Below, one piece after another: positions 1 to 4,946 of a DNA stretch of 6,911 nucleotides. Made by a program: the position numbers and the translations under genes. Under the pieces are notes generated by a model. It saw only the letters and a program-made list of their open reading frames with translations, was not told where the DNA came from and did not search any database. How positions within the stretch are numbered: position 1 is the stretch's first letter; the number at the start of each line of letters is the position of its first letter. This DNA comes from JBOGJG01 sp050747825 (GTDB taxonomy: Bacteria > Acidobacteriota > UBA6911 > RPQK01 > JBOGJG01), in the NCBI GenBank assembly GCA_050747825.1, contig JBOGJG010000306.1:1-6911 (forward strand), in the 5' to 3' direction.

Positions 1-160
1 CCCTTCGGGTCGCGGCGGCACTGGTCTGCTGCCTTTGTTGCTCCTCGGTCCCATAATCCCGATATGCTCCCTCGTCGCGCCTCGCCATCAGACCGCACCC
101 ATAGGGTACCCGGCTCGCGACGATAGCGCGCCTATTTATGTTACGAAGCACTAGTGGCCC
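1..160. other. Stretch without a supported gene
   Basis: I see no convincing gene here. On the minus strand, several frames stay open from about position 88 to the window edge, including one from an ATG at 88-86, but more than one frame being open at once argues for GC-rich non-coding sequence rather than coding. Positions 112-132 form a degenerate palindrome rich in GCG/CGC that resembles the repeat cores at 3492-3507 and 6846-6861. The stretch may be the end of an interspersed repeat or the decayed end of a neighbouring gene. Confidence 0.3.
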
Positions 161-203
161 ACGAATCACACGGATCACGCGAATGATCATTCGTGTGATT
201 CGT
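161..203. repeat. Hairpin-forming inverted repeat
   Basis: Bases 161-175 pair with 189-203 (12 perfect outer pairs, then one G-T pair, then two more), leaving a 13-base loop. Within it, CGAATGATCATTCG at 180-193 is a separate perfect 14-base palindrome, so two alternative folds are possible. The arms are made of the unit CGAATCACACG and its complement. No T-run follows on either strand, so it is not an intrinsic terminator. It is probably a member of an interspersed palindromic family. Confidence 0.65.
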
Positions 204-245
204 TGGCCCGCTTCAAAGTTTGATTTGCAAAAGGACTGCCGGCTG

Positions 246-263
246 GTGTAGTTGTAACTACAC
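246..263. promoter_or_regulatory. Operator-like dyad before the oxidoreductase start
   Basis: GTGTAGTT and AACTACAC form 8-base perfect arms around a 2-base centre, ending one base before the ATG at 265. A dyad touching the start codon could bind a dimeric repressor or hide the start in the RNA. The hexamer TGTAAC at 253-258 lies inside it, at the spacing expected for the -10 box of a leaderless transcript, but it matches TATAAT at only four of six positions. No Shine-Dalgarno sequence lies at normal distance. The binding protein is unknown. Confidence 0.4.
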
Positions 264-264
264 T

Positions 265-1605
265 ATGACCCAAAACAAAAGGAATCGACGTCAATTTCTG
301 ACCCAGAGCGCTGCTTCGGCCCTTGCCGCAGGCGCCGTTATGAGACCGGTCAGAGCCTCTGCCGCGCATCAGGAAACGCCTCCCCAGGTCGCCCCCTCCG
401 ATCAGATTGCCGTAGGCTTTCTGGGGGTCGGCCGCATGGGCTTGTCCAACATCCGGGATTTTGCTCTCCAGCCTGAAGTGCGCGTGGAAGCGGTCTGCGA
501 CGTCTATGCTCCGCACCTCGAGAAGGCTGAGCAGGACATGAAGGTAAAAGGATACAGCGATTTTCGCGAGGTGCTCGATCGCCAGGACATCGACGTGATC
601 GTGATCTCCAGCCCCGACCACTGGCATCCTTTGATGGCCGTGATGGCTTGCCAGGCCGGCAAGGACGTTTACGTGGAAAAGCCCGTTTCAGTCGCTGTGG
701 TAGAAGGCCGACAGATGGTCGAGGCCGCCCGTAAGTACGATCGCGTGGTTCAGGTAGGCACACAGCAACGCTCGGGAGTCCACTTCAAAAACGCGGTGCA
801 AATCTTGCGCAGAGGAGACATCGGAGAGATCAGCGCCGCTCGAACCTGGATGTTTGGAAATGCGTTTCCAAAAGGAATCGGCAATCCACAGGACTCTGAG
901 CCACCGGCGGGGCTGGACTGGGACCTGTGGCTGGGGCCCGCTCCCAAGGCTGCCTTTAACGCCAACCGGTTCGGCGTCGGAGACCGCTGGTCCACTTTCC
1001 GTTACTTTTGGGACTATGCAGGAGGAATGATGACGGACTGGGGAGTGCATCTGCTCGACATCGTGCAGTGGGCAATGAATGTGGATGGCCCGATCAGCGC
1101 TTCGGCCGGTGGGGCTAAGTACATGATCAGAGACAATCGTCAAACCCCGGATACGCTGAGTGTCACCTACGAATATCCGAATTTTCTCTGTACCTTTGAG
1201 AATCGGGCCTGTAATTCAAGTTCGATCTCGAGCCGGAGGTATGGCATTGAGTTTTACGGGACAAACGGAACCTTGGTTATCGATCGTCAGGGTTTTGAGA
1301 TCACGCCCGAGATAGAACGTCAAGGTGAGCGCGAGGTGGCACGCATGCACTGGATGAAAGAGGAAAACAGGAATAATCAGCATCTGGATCACGTCCGCAA
1401 TTTCATCGATTGCCTGAAGTCACGCAAGCAGCCCGTGTCGGATATTGAGACCGGCCACCATTCGACGACAGTCTGCCACCTGGGCAATATTGCTTACCGC
1501 ACCGGCCGCAAGATCGTCTGGGATGCGAAGGAAGAAAAGATCGTCGGCGATGCCGAGGCAGCCAAACTGCTGAGTTACGAGTATCGGGAGCCGTGGAAAT
1601 TATGA
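265..1605 (+). CDS. Tat-exported Gfo/Idh/MocA family oxidoreductase
   Basis: This 446-residue protein is an NAD(P)-dependent oxidoreductase of the Gfo/Idh/MocA type, a family acting mostly on sugars, inositols and their derivatives; the substrate cannot be told. The N-terminus is a twin-arginine signal: NRRQFL at residues 7-12, an Ala-rich hydrophobic stretch, and an ASA cleavage-like site at 31-33, so it should be exported folded with its cofactor. The Rossmann motif GFLGVGRMG is at 51-59, the family's EKP with its Lys at 138-140, and the C-terminal-domain motif GGMMTDWGVHLLD at 253-265 with a probable active-site His262. Length is normal for the exported subgroup. The ATG at 265 is preferred over a TTG at 220 because the Tat signal starts there. 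The stop codon overlaps the left arm of the following inverted repeat. Such exported members often serve carbohydrate breakdown in Acidobacteriota and Planctomycetota, but nothing nearby confirms it. Confidence 0.93.
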   Translation: MTQNKRNRRQFLTQSAASALAAGAVMRPVRASAAHQETPPQVAPSDQIAVGFLGVGRMGLSNIRDFALQPEVRVEAVCDVYAPHLEKAEQDMKVKGYSDFREVLDRQDIDVIVISSPDHWHPLMAVMACQAGKDVYVEKPVSVAVVEGRQMVEAARKYDRVVQVGTQQRSGVHFKNAVQILRRGDIGEISAARTWMFGNAFPKGIGNPQDSEPPAGLDWDLWLGPAPKAAFNANRFGVGDRWSTFRYFWDYAGGMMTDWGVHLLDIVQWAMNVDGPISASAGGAKYMIRDNRQTPDTLSVTYEYPNFLCTFENRACNSSSISSRRYGIEFYGTNGTLVIDRQGFEITPEIERQGEREVARMHWMKEENRNNQHLDHVRNFIDCLKSRKQPVSDIETGHHSTTVCHLGNIAYRTGRKIVWDAKEEKIVGDAEAAKLLSYEYREPWKL

Positions 1606-1676
1606 GTTCCAAGTTCCAAATTCCAACTTTTTTGGAAGCATCCTGCTTGGAACTTGGAACTTGGAACTTGGAACTC
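1604..1676. repeat. TTGGAAC heptad inverted repeat filling the intergenic gap
   Basis: Four tandem copies of TTGGAAC (1647-1674) face three copies of the complement GTTCCAA (1606-1626, the third with one change). Bases 1604-1626 pair with 1654-1676 at 22 of 23 positions around a 27-base loop. The left arm begins inside the oxidoreductase TGA and the right arm ends four bases before the glycosylase ATG, so the gap is essentially all repeat. In RNA it would be a very stable stem. No T-run follows the right arm; the only T-run is inside the loop. It may be an expandable heptad tract or an interspersed repeat. Confidence 0.85.
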
Positions 1677-1680
1677 TTCT

Positions 1681-2361
1681 ATGACACTCGATCAACTCCA
1701 AGAGAAAATCATCCACTCAAGCCTGTGCCCGCGCCTGGTGGAGTACCGGCAGGAAGTGGCCAGAGTCAAGCGGCGGGCCTACCAGGACTGGGAGTACTGG
1801 GGCCGGCCTGTCCCTTCCTTCGGGCCGCCGGATGCCCGCCTGCTGATCGTCGGGCTGGCGCCGGGTGCGCATGGGGCTAATCGCACCGGACGCATGTTCA
1901 CGGGTGATGCCAGCGGCGCTTTCCTTTACGGCGCCCTCCACCGTTTCCACTTTTGCAATCAGCCGGCCAGCACCCATCGGCAGGACGGCCTGAAGCTGCA
2001 GGACGCCTACATCACGGCCGCCATCCACTGCGTCCCTCCCGGCAATAAACCCACCACGGACGAGTTGAACAACTGCCGCGGCTATCTGCGCGAAGAGCTT
2101 CAGCTTCTCGGAAAAGTCCGGGTAGTGGTGGCGTTGGGAAGGATCGCCTGGCAAGCTTATCTAACCGCCCGCGCCGAGCTGCAATGGCCGCTCCCGCATC
2201 CGCGCCCCCAATTCAGACACGGCGCCGAATATCGGCTGGATGATCACACAACCCTGATCGCCTCCTACCACCCCAGCCAGCAAAACACCCTTACTGGCCG
2301 CCTCACGCCCCAGATGTTCGATTCCATCTTCTCCCGCGCCCGGAAAATTCTAGACGCATAG
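1681..2361 (+). CDS. Family 5 uracil-DNA glycosylase (UdgB type)
   Basis: This 226-residue protein should remove uracil, and in this family also some other deaminated bases, from DNA as the first step of base excision repair. Motif 1, GLAPGAHGANRTGR and on to FTGD, is at residues 58-76; it lacks the polar catalytic residue of families 1 and 4, which is the hallmark of family 5. Motif 2, SYHPSQQNTLTGR, is at 195-207 with His197. The family binds a 4Fe-4S cluster through four Cys. Cys16 (in CPRLV), Cys117 (in HCVPPGNKPT) and Cys132 are present, but the usual first Cys, three residues before Cys16, is Ser13. The neighbouring text EYWGRPVPSFG at 38-48 is also typical. Start: ATG 1681 gives the expected N-terminus; a TTG at 1654 would add nine residues encoded by the repeat. 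There is no clear Shine-Dalgarno sequence, because the preceding bases are the repeat arm. Confidence 0.92.
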   Translation: MTLDQLQEKIIHSSLCPRLVEYRQEVARVKRRAYQDWEYWGRPVPSFGPPDARLLIVGLAPGAHGANRTGRMFTGDASGAFLYGALHRFHFCNQPASTHRQDGLKLQDAYITAAIHCVPPGNKPTTDELNNCRGYLREELQLLGKVRVVVALGRIAWQAYLTARAELQWPLPHPRPQFRHGAEYRLDDHTTLIASYHPSQQNTLTGRLTPQMFDSIFSRARKILDA

Positions 2362-2364
2362 CGT

Positions 2365-2370
2365 TATAAT
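2365..2370 (+). promoter_or_regulatory. Perfect -10 box, near-leaderless promoter
   Basis: TATAAT lies three bases after the glycosylase stop codon and ends nine bases before the ATG at 2380. With the usual distance from box to start point, transcription would begin near 2377, giving a leader of about three bases. No good -35 element is visible at 16-18 bases upstream. There is no Shine-Dalgarno sequence between box and ATG, consistent with leaderless translation. Confidence 0.5.
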
Positions 2371-2379
2371 GGGTTCACT

Positions 2380-2955
2380 ATGAATTACCTGCTAATCTGG
2401 TCTTTGGCTCTATGGTTGCTGCCGGCCGATGGAATATCGGTCGAGGGAAAATTTCTAAAGCGGGGAGATCTGCCGGCTGAGTTTACCTTTCCGGTTCTGG
2501 ATCTCGATTTTGCAGTCCTGCGGATTCAGGTCACAAACGAGGGGCAGGAAGCCTGGCTTTTGGACCCCGAGCAGATTGAAGTGCAGGACCCCAAAGGCCG
2601 CTCCATGGAAAAGGCAGCCTCCACTGAGATCACACCCAAAATCATGAAGTCGGGCGCTTACCGGCGCGGCAATCGCGATGTTCATGGACAAGTAGGCACA
2701 GGGCCTTACATCCCGGGCGTCTACGTGCCGCGCCGACCGGGTGAGATCTACATTCCCGGCGGACCCAAAACGGTAGCAGCCGGAGAGGCCCAGGAGATCC
2801 GCGAAACTTTGGAGGCGCATCAACTGCAAAAGGCCACTCTGGAACCCGGACAGACTGTCGAAGCTCTCCTGTACTTCAAGAGCGGCAAGCCAGCCCATGA
2901 GCTCTCAGGCAGCACCATCGTTTTGAGCGACGGGATAAAAGTCAAGGTGAACTGA
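2380..2955 (+). CDS. Small exported protein of unknown function
   Basis: I do not recognise a named family for this 191-residue protein. Residues 1-19 look like a Sec signal peptide: no strong positive charge, a hydrophobic core LLIWSLALWLL, then a short polar end. Residues 35-70 and 150-190 alternate hydrophobic and polar residues, as in a beta-sandwich; LRIQVTNEGQEAWLL at 47-61 and LEPGQTVEALLYF at 154-166 recall the conserved strands of Ig-like or DUF4352-like extracellular domains. Between them, residues 107-130 are rich in Gly, Pro and Tyr with near-repeats YIPG, VYVP and IYIPGG, probably an exposed loop. There is no lipobox Cys or membrane anchor, so a soluble periplasmic or secreted protein is likely. 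It appears to have its own promoter at 2365. Its stop codon directly abuts the remains of a peptidase gene on the other strand. Confidence 0.75.
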   Translation: MNYLLIWSLALWLLPADGISVEGKFLKRGDLPAEFTFPVLDLDFAVLRIQVTNEGQEAWLLDPEQIEVQDPKGRSMEKAASTEITPKIMKSGAYRRGNRDVHGQVGTGPYIPGVYVPRRPGEIYIPGGPKTVAAGEAQEIRETLEAHQLQKATLEPGQTVEALLYFKSGKPAHELSGSTIVLSDGIKVKVN

Positions 2956-3397
2956 GCGAATCAGATTGCCAAAGTCCTGGCCATAGCTGGTACTGCCGCG
3001 AGGCTTGGCGTAAAACACCACGTAGCCCGCCGCAGCGTAGAGCCGGAAGTCCGCTGCGAACCGGTCTCCATAGTTGGCAAGAGGCCCCCATGAATTTCCA
3101 GGATCAGTGTGTATTTCGTGGCGCGATCAACGTCAGGCGGTTTGAGAATCCATCCCTGGATCTTGCGCCCGTCATAGGATGACTCATACCAGACCGGCAT
3201 CAGGTTCACGGCGGTCGGTCATAATAATCCACGAAGTTGCGGACATAGATGATTTTTTCGCCCTTCGGAGAAATCTGAGGATCCGAGGCATACTCCAGTT
3301 GAAAGACCTCAATTGGCTCAAACCTCCGATTGTCACCGGCCAGGATGAGGGGAGACAAGAGCACACTAAGGCAAAGCCCCCTCAAAACCTTATACAC
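2956..3397 (-). pseudogene. Decayed S9 prolyl oligopeptidase-type gene
   Basis: Translated in pieces on the minus strand, this is an exported S9 serine peptidase gene in ruins. From 3397 (GTG) the first piece reads a signal peptide, then FQLEYASDPQISPKGEKIIYVRNF, the start of the beta-propeller part. Near 3226 one extra T breaks the frame; shifting it gives MTDRR, as expected for the family. Around 3207-3222 the text jumps to VWYESSYDGRKIQGWI and LILEIHGG of the alpha/beta-hydrolase domain, so roughly 350-400 residues are missing (a family-based estimate). Near 3089 one missing base breaks the frame again; restoring it gives PLANYGDRF, then GYVVFYAKPRGSTSYGQDFGNLIR. Similarity ends at about 2956, before the nucleophile GxSxG, Asp and His, so none of the catalytic triad remains. 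At least four lesions mean it cannot be functional. It lies tail to tail with the 191-residue exported protein. Confidence 0.85.
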
Positions 3398-3475
3398 CTT
3401 TATAATGGAATCTCCAGAATCGAATAATAACCAAAGCGGCGGGTTTACCGCTGGACCGCTGAGCGCCTTCGAACC

Positions 3476-3522
3476 GGTCAGCGGTCAGTAGGCGAGCGTA
3501 GCGAGCCGGGGTCAGTGGTCAG
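3476..3522. repeat. GGTCAG direct repeats flanking a GCGAGC palindrome
   Basis: The 13-mers GGTCAGCGGTCAG (3476-3488) and GGTCAGTGGTCAG (3510-3522) differ at one base, and each is itself a doubled GGTCAG unit. Between them lies GCGAGCGTAGCGAGCC (3492-3507), whose exact reverse complement occurs at 6846-6861. No open frame of note spans the region 3398-3586, so it appears to be a short interspersed repeat cluster between a dead gene and the end of a minus-strand operon. Confidence 0.7.
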
Positions 3523-3553
3523 CCGGGGTACGGGCAAAGCCCACGGCACATCG

Positions 3554-3572
3554 CCACCGTCACAGACGGTGG
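3554..3572 (-). terminator. Hairpin downstream of the minus-strand pair
   Basis: CCACCGTC and GACGGTGG form a perfect 8-base stem with a 3-base loop, 14 bases past the stop of the small membrane protein gene. The place is right for an end-of-operon hairpin, but no T-run follows on the minus strand, so it is not a textbook intrinsic terminator. It may protect the 3' end or be part of the neighbouring repeat cluster. A smaller hairpin, GGGC-AAA-GCCC, lies at 3532-3542. Confidence 0.4.
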
Positions 3573-3586
3573 GTTTCTGCCAGTGA

Positions 3587-3814
3587 CTAAACCTGCTTCT
3601 TCCTGAGACCGAGTACCAGGAGAATCACTCCGGCGGCCAGGGACAGGCCACCCAGAATGGGAGGCAGCGCGACCTTTCTCTCGGTCTTAACGGTCGCTTC
3701 CAAGGGACCAAGCTGCAGGTTTCCTTCTTCGCGTTCATAAGGGATACCTTCATAAAGCAGTATGACAATCCCCAGAATGATCAGAACCAGAGCCACTACA
3801 ACTCTTGCTTTCAT
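3587..3814 (-). CDS. Small two-helix membrane protein
   Basis: This 75-residue protein has two clear transmembrane helices, about residues 5-21 and 52-70. Between them lies a charged segment of about 30 residues (YEGIPYEREEGNLQLGPLEA) and then a Pro-containing PPILGG before the second helix. The end is RKKQV, so by the positive-inside rule both termini face the cytoplasm and the middle segment lies outside. I do not know its function; similar short proteins with a GPL/PPILG core are, as I recall, common in Acidobacteriota and other groups. It begins six bases after the radical SAM stop codon, and its Shine-Dalgarno GGAG lies in the last codons of that gene, nine bases before the ATG. That suggests co-transcription and coupled translation. 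A hairpin follows its stop. Confidence 0.8.
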   Translation of the reverse strand: MKARVVVALVLIILGIVILLYEGIPYEREEGNLQLGPLEATVKTERKVALPPILGGLSLAAGVILLVLGLRKKQV

Positions 3815-3820
3815 AGCAGT

Positions 3821-4834
3821 TTACTCCAGTTGTATCAGCTCTTCGACCCGCGAGCGCTGCGGAGAACCGGCAGGCTGATAGTCACTTTGAGGGGCACGCC
3901 AGAAATCAGCCATGGAGGCTTGATGGACGCAGGAGATCGTGCAGTAGGGAGCGCACGATTTTTTAGTCCGGTACTCGCGGCGAATATGGTCGACTGTGTA
4001 CTCCTCCAGCGCAATGCCCGGATAGCCGCGCTGCTGCGAGCAGTAATGCACAAGGCCGTCCTCGCAAATATAAAGATAGCGGGCGCCTGCCCGGCAGCGC
4101 CAATCGTTGGGCTTCCCTGCGGCGAGGTTCTCCTGGAAGTAGCGGTTGATACGCGAATAGCCCTTCTTGCCTATCATCTTGACCTGCTGGAAGATCTCGC
4201 GCTCTTCACTGCTCAGAGGTTTAAGATGGCCTTCCCCGTTGTGAATGATGCCGACTGTGGAGGTAAATCCCAGTTCCACCGCACGCCTGGCAACAACCAG
4301 GGCATCTTTCGGGTCAGCCACACCGGCTCCAAGCACGGAGTTGATGTTCACTTTGAAGTCGGCCAGTTCGGCCAGGTAGGAGAGCTTCTTATCCAATACC
4401 TTCAGGCTTTTGACCGAAGTGTCGTCAGGAACAACGTTGTCGATGCTGATCTGAAGATGCTCCAGACCCGCATCATTGAGGGACTCGATGCGATTTCGGG
4501 ACATCAGATAGCCGTTGCTGATCAATCCGGCGAGCATCTTGCGCTGACGGATGCGCGCGATGATCTTTTCGAGGTCAGGATGCATGAGCGGCTCGCCGCC
4601 GCTAATCGTAATAATGGCGGTGCCCAGTTCGGCCAGACGATCGATGCGCCGCAGCATGATATCCGTTGGGACGGGATCGGAAAAATCATCGTATTCGTTG
4701 CAATAGGCGCAGGAAAGATTGCAGCGGCGGATGGGGACTACATGGGCCAGAAGAGGATGGTCCTTATGGGCAAGCGCCCCGGCCACCATCTTCCACTCGC
4801 GAAGCCTAGTGTGAAGCTGCTTGCATCTCCGCAT
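3821..4834 (-). CDS. Radical SAM protein with C-terminal Cys cluster
   Basis: This 337-residue radical SAM protein is of unknown substrate. The cluster motif CNLSCAYC gives Cys38, Cys42 and Cys45; GGEP is at 79-82 and a SAM-binding NGYL at 107-110. The C-terminal part has six more Cys: 247, 257 and 265 (CRAGARYLYICEDG, then HYC), then 294, 298 and 302 (CAPYCTISC). This is a SPASM/twitch-like arrangement, which in other families holds extra iron-sulphur clusters and is linked with peptide or small-molecule modification. ICEDGLVHYCSQQRGYPG is a strongly patterned block. No precursor peptide, methyltransferase or carrier gene is nearby. An ATG at 4876 would add 14 residues, but it lies inside the -10 box of the likely promoter, so ATG 4834 is preferred. 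A GAGGAGGG at 4861-4854 is about 19 bases from it, too far for a usual ribosome site. The next gene downstream is a small membrane protein. Confidence 0.88.
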   Translation of the reverse strand: MRRCKQLHTRLREWKMVAGALAHKDHPLLAHVVPIRRCNLSCAYCNEYDDFSDPVPTDIMLRRIDRLAELGTAIITISGGEPLMHPDLEKIIARIRQRKMLAGLISNGYLMSRNRIESLNDAGLEHLQISIDNVVPDDTSVKSLKVLDKKLSYLAELADFKVNINSVLGAGVADPKDALVVARRAVELGFTSTVGIIHNGEGHLKPLSSEEREIFQQVKMIGKKGYSRINRYFQENLAAGKPNDWRCRAGARYLYICEDGLVHYCSQQRGYPGIALEEYTVDHIRREYRTKKSCAPYCTISCVHQASMADFWRAPQSDYQPAGSPQRSRVEELIQLE

Positions 4835-4871
4835 GAAAAGTAAACTACTTCGTCCCTCCTCCACTCTGCGG

Positions 4872-4901
4872 ATCATAGCAGGGCTTCACTGGCACAGTCA
4901 A
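4872..4901 (-). promoter_or_regulatory. Sigma70-type promoter for the radical SAM gene
   Basis: On the minus strand, TTGACT (4901-4896) is followed after 18 bases by TATGAT (4877-4872); each hexamer matches the consensus at five of six positions. Transcription would start near 4865, leaving a leader of about 30 bases before ATG 4834. The ATG at 4876 lies inside the -10 box and would not be in this transcript. The promoter is back to back with that of aguB. Confidence 0.6.
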
Positions 4902-4931
4902 TGTGAAAGCCACGTCAGATGCGGTGCTCGA

Positions 4932-4940
4932 TGCTATAAT
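4932..4940 (+). promoter_or_regulatory. Extended -10 promoter for aguBA, leaderless
   Basis: TGCTATAAT is a perfect extended -10 element (TGn plus TATAAT). Counting the last T as -7 places +1 on the A of the aguB ATG at 4947, so the message would have no leader. No good -35 is seen, as expected for extended -10 promoters. No Shine-Dalgarno sequence lies between box and ATG. Confidence 0.6.
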
Positions 4941-4946
4941 CCGCCC

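Noticed and set aside
161..203. Hairpin as an intrinsic terminator
   Set aside because: No T-run follows on either strand and no gene end is visible next to it.
187..627. A 146-codon minus-strand frame over the start of the oxidoreductase
   Set aside because: Its product resembles nothing known and overlaps the Tat signal and Rossmann motif of the real gene.
1604..1676. Heptad tract as a CRISPR array
   Set aside because: The units are seven bases, without spacers, and arranged as facing inverted sets.
1593..1880. A 95-codon plus-strand frame across the heptad repeat
   Set aside because: It is out of frame with the glycosylase, encodes repeat-derived and Gly/Pro/Ala-rich sequence, and has no start signal.
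3179..3427. An 82-codon plus-strand frame over the peptidase remains
   Set aside because: The minus strand carries clear S9 peptidase text in pieces; the plus frame is an unrelated shadow.
3830..4843. A 337-codon open frame on the plus strand opposite the radical SAM gene
   Set aside because: It has no recognisable domain and is the antisense of a gene with clear CxxxCxxC, GGEP and Cys-rich tail motifs; high GC keeps the opposite strand open.
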